This document shows, piece by piece, positions 24,501-32,900 of a DNA stretch of 64,000 nt. The stretch is from the NCBI GenBank assembly GCA_021735645.1, contig JAIPGP010000006.1, positions 1 to 64,000 on the forward strand, read 5' to 3'. The first letter of the stretch is position 1. Every line of letters begins with the position of its first letter. This stretch comes from Candidatus Cloacimonadota bacterium (lineage in GTDB: Bacteria > Cloacimonadota > Cloacimonadia > Cloacimonadales > TCS61). The notes below the pieces were generated by a model that was not told the origin of the DNA, searched no databases, and saw only the letters and a list, made by a program, of their open reading frames with translations. The position numbers were made by a program, and so were the translations under genes.

Positions 24501-27500
24501 TCCCCATCAATGTCATATGATCCACTGGCATCAAGTATGATTTCAGCAAATCCTTCTGCATTTGCCTGTCCACTGTAAGGACCATTTGCCATTGCTACTG
24601 GATTATCATTCACTGATTCAACTATTATCAGTATGTCATCACTGGCAGATAATCTACTCATTTCGTCTTCTACCATAAAGGTCAAAGTCTCTTCACCAAA
24701 CCAGTCCTCACTAGCTGTAAATATTACTGTATAACCTTCTATAGCTGCAGCTATTTCTGTACCACCTTCTACTGTTAAGGTTAGCATATCTTCATCTATA
24801 TCATTGAGGTATTCTGTGAAATCTACTTCCAGACTACCATCTTCAGCAAATATAAAACTATCTGGTAATTCGATCTCCGGTGCATCATTGACCGGATTGA
24901 CTATAAGATGGAATGTATCAGATGCCTGCTCAAAACTATCACTCACAAATATTGTGATATCAAGCTCACCATTCCAGTCTAAAACCGATGATAAAGTTAA
25001 AATACCATTGCTGATATCTATTTCAACGGCTTCAGGATTATACTCTGCCCAGTAATTATAAAGATCGCCATCCGGATCCGTAAAATAATCCGCTAAAGTT
25101 AACATCTCTGGAGCAAAATCCTCATCAAGTTCCATATCAGGAATATCATTATATACATAAGGAGCATCATTTACGCCTATCACCAGCACTTCAAAGGTAT
25201 CACTCACAAATGCCCTGTCCATATTATCAGAAGCGGTGACTGTTACTATTGCTGTGCCTGCCCAGTTTTCCACACTTGCCAGATACATCATATTATCAGT
25301 AAAGGTTACCATGATCTCTTCTGCATTGAAGTCTGCTGTATAAGTTAATACGTCTCCATCAACATCACCAAAGTTTTCGCTTAGATCAAATGAAGTCTCT
25401 GCAAAATCTTCAAAAAATTCCTGATTCTCAATTTCTGCTACTACATAAGGCGCATCATTCACACTCATCACCTGCACCTCAAAAGCATCAGCTACAATGT
25501 CTCTGCCTATTTCATCAGATGCTGTGATTGTCACTTCTGTTGTTCCATTCCAGTTTTCCACGCTGGCTAGATAAAGAATGTTATCTGTTATTGTTACTAT
25601 GATTTCCTCATTATTGTATTCTGCACTATAACTTAATACATCTCCATCTACATCACCAAAGTTTGCATTCAGATCAGCATTTACTGCTATTTCCTCGAAA
25701 TCTTCCGCCAATTCCTGATCTGCCAGTTCTTCTAATATATAGGGAGCATCATTCACTGCTTCCACAACTATATCTACATTCACTTCCGCGACAGCTCTAC
25801 CCTGGTTATCTGTTACGCCAATTACGATTGCATCTGTACCATTCCAGTTATCTCCTGCACTAAAAGTGATCACAAAACCTTCAATCGCACTGATGATATT
25901 ATCCACATCAGCCAGATACATTTCTAATTCGTCGTCATCTACATCACTTATATATTCAGTAAAATCTACCTGAATACTTTCATCTTCATTGAAAATGATC
26001 TCTGGCTCAGCATAAGTGAATACTGGAGCATCATTTATGGCATTTACGATTACCAGTACATCATCGCTGGCTGTTAAACGCTCCTGATTATCATCAACAA
26101 TAAAAGTCAATGTTTCCATACCATTCCAGTTTTCTGCCGCTGTAAAGAACACTACACCACCCATTATTTGTACTGTGATGTTCTCATTGCCCGTAACCGT
26201 TAAAGTAAGATCATTCAGGTCAGGATCAGAGATATAACCTTCCCCGATAAAATCAACTCCCAGATTCCCATCTTCATCAAACATAAAGTAATCCGGTAAT
26301 ACGATCTCTGGGGCTGCATTGCCGTTTTCCACCGTGATCACTACTTCGTCTGCCTCACTCCAGGCTTCTCCATCACTTACTATCAATGTGATCGTATAAG
26401 GTGTCGATTCGCTTACATCCGGTGCCGTGAAAGTTGGAATCGCTGAGGTCGGGTCGCTTAACACTATTCCCTCAGGAGCACCCCATAAAAATTCCAGATC
26501 CGGAATGAATATTGTTGTTACTGTAAATACATAAGGATCAAATCCGTCGCCAACCTGCGTATCAGCCACAAACGCAACTTCACCCTCTACATCATAAACC
26601 ATGTCTGCACTGGCATCATAGTATTTGAAGGTAACTACATCTCCGCTGGTCGTATTACTGAAAATCGCCGGCATATAAAATGTTCTGTTGAAATATTCCA
26701 TGTATTGAACGGTGTTATCACTCTGCTGTGCTATGCCTCGGCATTCATCACCAACAAATGCTCCTATCATATCATTTAAATCATTTATCTCTACTCCATC
26801 TACTTCCACTACTCCCCAAACTGTAAAACTATATTCATAATCATGATAATCAAATATCCAGTCTGGTTCACGGCTTACCTCGCCATCTGGATCATAAGAA
26901 GCCGTTCCATTGAGCTGTACCAGATCTCCTTCTATTACTGTCTGATCCTCTCCCGCATCTGCTACTGGAGGTAAATTGCCATTTTCTACTGTGATCACTA
27001 CTTCATCAGCTTCACTCCAGCTTTCGCCGTCACTCACTATTAATGAAATAGTGTAATCTGTTGTCTCTGTTACTTCCGGAGCTGTAAATGTAGGCATCAC
27101 CGCCGTTACATCACTTAGCACTATATCTAATGGTGCTGTCCAGATAAAATCTAAATTCGACGTAATTACCGTCGATACTTCAAATACTACCGGATCATTT
27201 CCATCGCCATAAGTCATATCGGCTACAAAATCTAATGTCCCTGCTACTTCATATTCCATATCTGTTTCTGCATCATAATAAAGAAAATCTATCGTCTCGC
27301 CACTGGTTTGATTGCTATATACTTCCGGCAGGAATATTATATGATCAAAATACTGGGTATAATCAAATACATTACCATTTGCTTCACTGGCTATTCCTCG
27401 GCATTCTCCATCTACAAAACAGCCCAGTATTCCTGTCGTTATATCCACTTCCACCCCATCCAGTTCTACTATTCCCCAGATCGAGCAGCTGTATTCATAA

Positions 27501-29839
27501 TCTGCATAATTAAATGACCAGTCTGGTAAACGGCTTTCCTCGCCATCCGGATCATATGAACCACTACCATTTAACTGGACTAGATCTCCCTCGGTTACTG
27601 TCTGATCTGCCCCGGCATCTGCTACTGGCGGCATATTACCTAAAGCTGCTTCCAAAAATACCATGGTATTGCCATTTATCGTATAATTTCCTGTCCAGGG
27701 CGGTATTGGTGTTGCTGTGATTTCCGTTAATTCCACTCCCAGGCTCGCATCCCAGATCCGATATATTACCGGATGATTCATTATATATCCATTCAAGACA
27801 GTCGCATTTTGATCCATATCCATAGATGTCACTATTGTATAAGGTGATGCACCCTCTACTACTGTCGCTCCCACACACACTTCTGTTCCACCAGTAGTTA
27901 CATCAAACACAGCTACTTCATCCCCTGGTTCTAATGCTGCTCCTCCAGCAGTTGTGGCATAAGCACTTATTGTATGACCTAAAAATGGCGTGTTAGGTAA
28001 TCCTTCCCAGACTGCTGCAAAGTGAGGTTCAGCAGGTCCTGTTGTACTTACTTCAAATACTACCGGATCATTTCCGTCGCCATATGTCATATCTGCTACA
28101 AAATCTAATGTCCCTGATACTTCATATTCCATATCTGTTTCTGCATCATAATAAAGAAAATCTATCGTCTCGCCACTGGTTTGATTACTGTAAACCTCCG
28201 GCAGGAATATTATATGATCAAAATACTGGGTATAATCAAATACATTACCGTTTGCTTCACTGGCTATTCCCCGGCATTCTCCATTTACAAAACAGCCCAG
28301 TATTCCTGTCGTTATATCCACTTCCACCCCATCCAGTTCTACTATACCCCAGATTGAGCAGCTGTATTCATAATCTGCATAATTAAATGACCAGTCAGGT
28401 AAGTCACGGCTCGTATTAGCCTGGCTTAACATATTTGCAATATTTGTCTCTGTACTCTCTGACGCTAATGTCAAAGGCTCAGGATAATTCAATTGCTCCG
28501 GTGCATTCATCTTCAGCATATAACCGCCTAAAGGCTGCAGAGTTGTCAAACTTCCCAGCCAGCCCGGTCCGGTATAATACATCGCACTTTGCGTCTGACT
28601 CTTAATATTGGAACCCTCACTCAGTGAGGCTAAAGCATAATTGATGTTTTCAGATGCCTGAGGAGCATATGATATCCAGTTCCAGCCCGAAGTTAAACTA
28701 TAAGTAAGCTCTGAAATTTCTACTGGCGTTCCTGTATAGTCCAGAGTAGTAGCAGTATTTACTCCTAATTTATAAAAAGTGTTATTGTTGATTGAGGTTA
28801 ATGATCCCAGCCAGCCAGGACCGGGATAATACATGGCACTTTGCGTCTGGCTTTTTATATTAGTAGCATTTGCCCCAATAGAAGCCAGTACATTGTTTGT
28901 GGTCATATTATCACCAGCTACATTAAGCGAAAACCAGTTCCAGCCAGGTACCATATTCTTATTAACTGTTATCTCTTGGGGCCCACCTAAAAATGTGATC
29001 GTCCCAGCTTCCAGATTTAATAAATTTGCTGAATTATATCTGAAATAATCTAAGCTGGCTAACGCCTCGCCCTCTATGCCTTCCGGACTAAATTCTAAGC
29101 TGCATAATGTACCTGCTCCTGTGATCGGCATCACATTCGCATAGCCTACTATAATTACGCCAGGTTCCGTTTCATTAGCTATTAAATTCCCCGGATTTGG
29201 CACATCTCCCAAAGCATAGCTCCCGGCATATGTCATCATACTTACATCATATAATAATGCAAACTGAAAAGATATCGCTCCCATATCACTGGTTAATTCA
29301 CTAGTCAATATTGACAGATTAAAGTTTTCTTCCAAGCCAACTTCAGGAGAATCCACTGTGATTACTACATCTGAAAATGGATTAGGTACTACTACTTCTA
29401 CATTGCCATCTACCAGATTGCCATCTAATAAAAAGGTAGAATTGTACTTGAAATCATACAGGTCCAAAATCGTCTCTCCTGCACTTATGGCACTAAATTC
29501 TATTATTACCAGATTCCCTGCTCCAGAAATATTCAGATAGTTTGCATATGCTACCCGTAATGTCCCCGGCTCAAATTCATTAGCTATCAGGTTTGCTGGA
29601 AGAGGCATCTCTCCCAAAGATATGCCCTCATACTGAATCAGGCTCTCATCAAATGACAAATCAAACTGGAATGCTATCACATCCCATTCATCTAATACTT
29701 CCGTCGTGGTTAAATTGATCTGAAATGTGTCGCCTTCTTCTACCATCGCATCTGATACTGTGATTATGGTATTCTCGAATTGACCATAAATAAACATAAT
29801 TGATAATAAAAGAAAACAAAAAACTATAACTCGTTTCAT
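15581..29839 (-). CDS. 4752-aa secreted modular surface protein: cohesin-like modules, PKD domains, tandem cadherin-like repeats, 'GGWNLISLY' repeats, C-terminal FlgD-like/T9SS type A sorting domain
   Basis: Supplied ORF. N-terminal signal peptide MKRVIVFCFLLLSIMFIYGQ. GGAGGG ribosome-binding site upstream. C-terminus '...IYPNPFNPETSISFHL...VYNVKGQLIKTI...GVYFVSFSAGVIQEVQKVILMK' is the typical FlgD-like sorting domain. Confidence 0.95.
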   Translation of the reverse strand: MKRVIVFCFLLLSIMFIYGQFENTIITVSDAMVEEGDTFQINLTTTEVLDEWDVIAFQFDLSFDESLIQYEGISLGEMPLPANLIANEFEPGTLRVAYANYLNISGAGNLVIIEFSAISAGETILDLYDFKYNSTFLLDGNLVDGNVEVVVPNPFSDVVITVDSPEVGLEENFNLSILTSELTSDMGAISFQFALLYDVSMMTYAGSYALGDVPNPGNLIANETEPGVIIVGYANVMPITGAGTLCSLEFSPEGIEGEALASLDYFRYNSANLLNLEAGTITFLGGPQEITVNKNMVPGWNWFSLNVAGDNMTTNNVLASIGANATNIKSQTQSAMYYPGPGWLGSLTSINNNTFYKLGVNTATTLDYTGTPVEISELTYSLTSGWNWISYAPQASENINYALASLSEGSNIKSQTQSAMYYTGPGWLGSLTTLQPLGGYMLKMNAPEQLNYPEPLTLASESTETNIANMLSQANTSRDLPDWSFNYADYEYSCSIWGIVELDGVEVDITTGILGCFVNGECRGIASEANGNVFDYTQYFDHIIFLPEVYSNQTSGETIDFLYYDAETDMEYEVSGTLDFVADMTYGDGNDPVVFEVSTTGPAEPHFAAVWEGLPNTPFLGHTISAYATTAGGAALEPGDEVAVFDVTTGGTEVCVGATVVEGASPYTIVTSMDMDQNATVLNGYIMNHPVIYRIWDASLGVELTEITATPIPPWTGNYTINGNTMVFLEAALGNMPPVADAGADQTVTEGDLVQLNGSGSYDPDGEESRLPDWSFNYADYEYSCSIWGIVELDGVEVDITTGILGCFVDGECRGIASEANGNVFDYTQYFDHIIFLPEVYSNQTSGETIDFLYYDAETDMEYEVAGTLDFVADMTYGDGNDPVVFEVSTVITSNLDFIWTAPLDIVLSDVTAVMPTFTAPEVTETTDYTISLIVSDGESWSEADEVVITVENGNLPPVADAGEDQTVIEGDLVQLNGTASYDPDGEVSREPDWIFDYHDYEYSFTVWGVVEVDGVEINDLNDMIGAFVGDECRGIAQQSDNTVQYMEYFNRTFYMPAIFSNTTSGDVVTFKYYDASADMVYDVEGEVAFVADTQVGDGFDPYVFTVTTIFIPDLEFLWGAPEGIVLSDPTSAIPTFTAPDVSESTPYTITLIVSDGEAWSEADEVVITVENGNAAPEIVLPDYFMFDEDGNLGVDFIGEGYISDPDLNDLTLTVTGNENITVQIMGGVVFFTAAENWNGMETLTFIVDDNQERLTASDDVLVIVNAINDAPVFTYAEPEIIFNEDESIQVDFTEYISDVDDDELEMYLADVDNIISAIEGFVITFSAGDNWNGTDAIVIGVTDNQGRAVAEVNVDIVVEAVNDAPYILEELADQELAEDFEEIAVNADLNANFGDVDGDVLSYSAEYNNEEIIVTITDNILYLASVENWNGTTEVTITASDEIGRDIVADAFEVQVMSVNDAPYVVAEIENQEFFEDFAETSFDLSENFGDVDGDVLTYTADFNAEEIMVTFTDNMMYLASVENWAGTAIVTVTASDNMDRAFVSDTFEVLVIGVNDAPYVYNDIPDMELDEDFAPEMLTLADYFTDPDGDLYNYWAEYNPEAVEIDISNGILTLSSVLDWNGELDITIFVSDSFEQASDTFHLIVNPVNDAPEIELPDSFIFAEDGSLEVDFTEYLNDIDEDMLTLTVEGGTEIAAAIEGYTVIFTASEDWFGEETLTFMVEDEMSRLSASDDILIIVESVNDNPVAMANGPYSGQANAEGFAEIILDASGSYDIDGEIVSWVWTWEGGSAEGDNVTTMFAVGETPILLTITDNEGGIGEASTTVNVSDYDNIAPEAVADEFAVFEDELLMNNVLANDYDPDQYPDALTAELEQDVSNGVLELMADGSFTYTPAENWNGEDMFSYRAFDGAAYSLVTEVIIIVTPVNDNPVAMPGGPYSGQADGSGFVEIMLDGSGSYDIDGEIVSWEWNWEGGSGEGETLLALFAVGETTVYLTVTDNDGGIGEANTTVNVSDYDNIAPVAVADAFEVFEDEVLIDNVLANDQDPDQYPAALTAELVADVSNGVLELLEDGSFTYTPAANWNGEDMFSYRAFDGAAYSPETEVAITVMPVNDAPEQVMALEDVYLEEDFDTYELSLVDYFNDIDNEVLNFAVDYNVEEIEIADLGNGMFEIISLENWNGESYVGVTVTDGEYEVMSNFIVYVEAVNDAPTIELPESFGFTEDGSLEIDFAQYVNDIDEDMLYLSVMGNENVIVDISGLMVTFSAEADWNGEEILTFTINDAMDRLIAEDMVTVIVEAVNDAPELVMQPEDINLAEDFEPYEFSLAGYFSDIDNEFLNYAVNYNVEEIEIADLDNGMFEIISLADWNGESYVGVTVTDGEYEVESSFMVYVEAVNDAPELIMQPESINLVEDFEPYQFSLVGYFYDIDNEVLNYAVNYNAAEIEIADLGNGMFEITPVADWNGESYVGVTVTDGEYEVESSFMVYVEAVNDAPELLMQPEDINLAEDFEPYEFSLVGYFSDIDNEVLNYAVDYNAAEIEIADLGNGMFEITSLENWHGESYVGVTVTDGEYDVMSNFMVNVEAVNDEPVAEANGPYYEQADEEGNAPVMLDGSGSYDIDGEIVAWEWSWEGGSVSGEMPEAIFATGVFDVMLTVTDDEGGFGTDMTIVTVSGYENIAPVATADSFDGDEDTILSGNVLYNDYDADQYPEALTAGLMSDVSFGELLFNANGEFEYMPSENWFGVDSFEYRAYDGIDYSETVTVELTVLPVNDAPVLVEELDDIYLQEDFEPYQLDISGNFADVDEDVLTYDIGFAAEEILLVNLGNGAFLLESVENWYGETLLEVSAGDGEYIVETSFMVYVEPVNDEPVIELPESFTMDEGVEFAVDFTEYISDIDGDELELTVEGNVNIEVMIDGYMVTFNSPVWYGEEILTFTINDYMGRAIDTDEVTLIVRPAIFEAEITVGSAIALEEDTFTISVSTTELYDYWNIISFEFDINYDAESYEYVGFSAGEVPNPNAMLLVNNSAPGVVAVAYADAMIITGAGNLVTFEFVAVNAGISEITAVDFRYNSTEIMNVIPGTVEVIDVNHPPVADAGEDQMLDEGLLVQLDGTGSSDPDGQDLTYEWLAPAGIELDDPLSATPSFTAPEVIVNEDFTLTLIVSDGEFEDGDEVVITVLNVNHPPVADAGEAQTVNEGDLLLLDGSGSFDPDAGTELVYNWIAPAGIIIENADSPIATLIAPSVNEATDFEFTLEVSDGEYVVSDEVVITVLNAEIPEIVASISVGSGSGAPGEPIHIDVLTSYVNPGWNVFSYQFKLAFDDMELSLDGWSLDNTIVIPDGQLDVWYDRDVVNIKFVSQQSSGGRELIPIEGEGSLINLEFSSINGGQAVLDVYDFVYNQEEIEVELPGVINNSAPYVQVPIPEQVVFEDFETFSLDLDNYISDYDEDVLIYTVESGEGILVESYDNMLEISSVENFNGTVPVTVTAWDGYSDLSEVTTEFDVVVTPVNDAPEIELPEYLSFEEDGELIVDFAPFISDIDGDELGLSVTGNENINVGFAGTEVTFTALENYHGIEVLTFIVSDGMQRAIAMDDITVEVISVNDLPVAEAGTPINATAGPLGTAMVNLDGSGSYDIDGEIVQYYWGWNGGEAYGNTVEVELAPGNYTITLEVTDNENGTDSDHVQVSVAPYGGTNPIAYPDTYNVDEDMILTVSAEEGILANDVDDGYPEILTALMLDEPVIGTLIYNEESWDGSFEYTAPANWNGVASFTYVAFDGNQFSAETEVTINVNSVNDLPVADAGGPYTADAEVTGMAMVTLSGSGSDIDGEIVLYEWYYDGQMIGAGASIDYEFGAGEHVVTLMVTDDEDGVAEDTAAVTVNGYVNIAPVAVDDYYTVIEDETLMVDAVSGVLANDYDPDEYPELLTCVIEDQRDITLNEDGSFEYVPEADFNGSVSFEYYITDGEAMSDIAMIYIEVTPVNDTPVIELPAEFSFLEDETLVVDFSEYVNDIDSEFLTLSVDGNLMVSVDIEGFAVTFSAEEDWYGNEILSFTVSDNEVRLSASADVEIIVGEVNDAPVVNEYLPVETDITIYDDAVIEFSVEATDVDNELSYSWTLNGELMPIMGNIFTPEFIEEGEYVVVVEITDGEYVETLTWAIHYLLAPDWAVVTYDNFTNAHGYVTVDGLSADPGDMIGAFVEGECRGMGTVNGASRVNFQIFGDIVEIVNFKFWDLETDTEYDLEYFTQTYPGGTIGTVSNPLPLAVSTGVGPGWTPVIYTNSTIVYAIVTIEGEDAVEGDLVAAFVGEECRAVTEVQILTREAIASLVVQGETVETVHFRIWDSSEDMIYNVGTSIQSNPGGSVGYPPNQILLNGSNTTDVTQILNLSGGWNLISLYVRPTDMSVEAVFAPIMENLLKVKDIYSSYDPSLPAAYNTLHTLEDGAGYYVKVNGVSELDVTGAILDPLQTPIDLSGGWNLVAYVNQNAMDVETAFAELIDGGTLLKVKDIFSSYDPSLPSAYNTLVNLEPGKGYYVRVSEPITFYYPGATRNLITSADELNDSIWEPVIYTNSMVVYSQIEMTDSEGMILAGFAGEECRGVSRIRDYNGINISSLVINSEKAEEISFRIYDPKSRAVFECNEVIISEPGEDYDRMPLLTVNMGEDEVIVNGLTNIYPNPFNPETSISFHLETDEMVSVKVYNVKGQLIKTILANELPAGDHIITWNGMNDRNTGCTSGVYFVSFSAGVIQEVQKVILMK
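22371..22940 (-). repeat. Tandem near-identical 285-bp (95-aa) units in the giant CDS
   Basis: 'gcttccacatataccatgaagctgctttctacttcatattcaccatctgttacagttactcctacatagctctcaccattccagtctgcga' occurs at 22371 and again at 22656. The next unit border is at 22941. More diverged copies flank at ~22083 and ~23220. Confidence 0.85.
27178..27529 (-). repeat. 352-bp near-identical direct repeat, copy A (pairs with 28051..28402)
   Basis: Aligns without indels to 28051..28402 at constant offset 873 bp, with only scattered substitutions. Encodes LPDWSFNYADYEYSCSIWGIVELDGVEVDITTGILGCFVDGECRGIASEANG... Confidence 0.9.
28051..28402 (-). repeat. 352-bp near-identical direct repeat, copy B
   Basis: See copy A. 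Confidence 0.9.
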
Positions 29840-29884
29840 GTATCCCTCCTGTTAATTTTTCTTTTTTTTTTAAAAAACTTTTCC

Positions 29885-29953
29885 CTTTTTTGGAAGCACC
29901 CTCATGCGTCCAAAAAAAAGAAAAATACCAGGGCGGACAATTGCCCGCCCCGG
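29885..29953 (-). terminator. Intrinsic terminator region after the 2103-aa gene
   Basis: On the minus strand CCGGGGCGGGCAATTGTCCGCCCTGG (29928..29953) is followed by TATTTTTCTTTTTTTT. A second dyad TTTTTTGGA...TCCAAAAAA lies at 29885-29918. Confidence 0.75.
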
Positions 29954-29966
29954 CATTAATTCGCTC

Positions 29967-32900
29967 TTATTTGAGCATGATCATCTTATGAGTCTCATTA
30001 AGTTCGCCTATCTTCACTTTGTAGAAATATACTCCTGAAGATACCGGACGATTGCTGTTGTCTTTACCACTCCATTCAAAGTAATATGTTCCACCTGCTA
30101 CCGTCTCATTTACAAGGCTGTTTACTAACTGACCCTTTACATTATAAATACTAACTTTCACTGGTGTGTTATCATTTGCCACAGCCAGCGCGATTGTAGT
30201 ACTTGGATTAAACGGATTAGGATAATTGCCCAATACTGCATTTACTACTGGGACACTTTCCAGATCCTCTACATAATATGTGTTCTCTGCACTGATTCCA
30301 TTGCTGGTTACAGTCATTACGAATTCTCCGCTTTCTGCCAATTTCTCAAATGGAATTCGCAGGAATTCGCCACTGATTGCTTCTGCATTTGCCAAAGCTA
30401 AAGCATTGCCATTTACAGCGTGCAGATAATCTACTACTGGTTCATTGAAACTGATCAAATCCGTTTCTGTGCTTACACTGAATCCATAAAGGTCGCCAGT
30501 TGTACTGAATACTAATTCACCATTCTCTACCGTCATGGTCACTTCAGCTGCTGGAGTCTCAATTCTGGCTTCTACTGGGAATTCTGTGATCATACCAACT
30601 GCATACTGTAATACAAGTGCGGCATCATAAGCTTCAGGATCACCATTGCCATCTACGTCTCCTGCGATTAATTCCCAGGTCCATGGTAAAGGAGCTCCCA
30701 CTGGATTCATACCTACTGTGAACTGAAGAATGTTAGCTGCATCAAACGCATCTACTATCTCGTCACCTGTTACGTCGCCATACATATAGGCTGCACCTAC
30801 TGTCATGGTGATTGGTACTATGATCTCTGTATTATAAAGATCATTGCTGGTGATCATGATCTCACCCATCATCACATCGCCATCTACAAGACCGGTTGCA
30901 TCAAAGTTCAAGGTGTGCATATCCGCTCCAGCACCTACTGATACTACTCCATCAACCATCATGTCGCCACCAAAGGTTACCCAGGGGTTGATCGGAATTG
31001 TATAATCTACTACCAGATAGGGAGGATTAGCTTCATTCCAGCCATCAATTAAAGTATAATATGTAGTTCCAGCATCACGTGGTGATGCTCCAACTGCAAA
31101 CCAGTCATTTGACAAAGCTGCCTGCATATCTGCATTTGCTGTTGTTCCAAGTGGATACATATACCAGCCAGGTACAAAAGTGCTGGATTCATTATTATAT
31201 GAATAAGCGATACCTGAAGGATTACCGGCAATGATATGCTGCTGCAAAGTTGCTGCTGCTGTTGTCAGTGGATCAAGTGTACATGGTGTTAGTGACCAGT
31301 ATGGGAAATATGTGTCATTTACATAAACATTAGCTTCAATGCTATTTATAATTGCCCCATCTGGAATTCCAGAGACATCAAACATCATCCAGCCATTTTG
31401 GGTATCAATAGCATTTACAGCACTATTAGCTGTGAAAGCTGCACCATCAGTACTACCTGTCCAGTAATCTACACTCTGTGGCATTACTTCTGCTACGGCA
31501 CGACCCTCATAATAAATGATCTCAGCTTCATATTCCAGATCAAGATCACCAAGATTACCAATACTTAAATCATAATCTGCCATACCATCTACTGGTACCA
31601 TTACATCAAATTCCATTGGATCTACTGTGATCTCAGCTGTTGGAATGCTGCCGGTAATGGTCAAATCTGCGGACACTACTGCTGATGCGTCTCCATCTGT
31701 GAATACTATGTCAGCAAAGTATGTGAGACCTGGAAGCTCGATAGCATTAAAGGTTGCTGTGATATTTACACTTGCTCCCGGTGCTAAGGTTCCATTTGCT
31801 GGATCTATGGCTAACCAGGAATTAGCAGGGCATAATTCATATATTGCTACCGTGTAACTGCTCTGATTGAGAGAGCCGATAACAAAAGTGCCATCAGCAT
31901 AATCTAAAGATGTGAAAAGTCCACCAGCTATATCACCCACAGCACCTACATCTTCAAGTACGTCATGAATCACGCCTGTCTCTAAACCTGTTGCGATATT
32001 ATACTGAACGATCACACACTGGTCACCCAGACCACCCTGGCTGAATCCATATAAATAGGGTCCGCCATCTGAATAGTTATCATAAGCCAGTCCATATAAA
32101 GATACCCAAACTGTACCTATTGCAAAACTATCCATTATGCTACCGTCGCGACCTACCAGAGTAATATCTGTGCTCCAGTTATTTACCCAGAATGCATCAT
32201 TATCATCATCATAAGCAATTGCTCTAACAGCAACTGGGGAAGCTATGGTTGAAACTAAAGTCTGAGTCTCAAAATCCATCTGCCAGATGCTGTTACTGGC
32301 TGCTCCACCATAGAAGTATTGTCCATCATAAGCTAGGTCACGAAGACCTGATACTCCGGGAATTGAGAAGGTTTCAATGAAGTTTCCATCAATATCAAAT
32401 TTGTTGATGAGTGCGCTTGCCCAGACAGCTGTGTAGAAATAAGTACCATCAAATTCAATACCGGCTTGACTTACGATTGTTGGGTCAGCAATAAATGTAT
32501 CCAGTAAATCCCACATATCGCGAGTTTCTGGCACTTCATACTTCTGAGTGTGGTTCGGAGTGACATCTGCATCATCACTGATCAAATCTGCTGGAATTGG
32601 TTTCGCTACTATGGGACTATTCCGAACCTGCTCCTGAATAGAGCCTGCCCAATAGAAATTGGCATCTCCATCATTGCTCAAAGTTATAGTGTGATCTGAG
32701 GTTAACCCATAATCAAGTGTCTCACTCAATTCGGTTGGTGTTACGCTTACATCAACTGTTCCAAGCTCTACTATTACATGATTACTCTCTGGTGACTCAC
32801 CTTCATCATATTCTGTTGTTACATAATACTCATAAATTCCAGCATCAAGGCCAGGATCATTATAGGTTGTCTCTGTTACTGTGGCTAATAGAACGTTATC

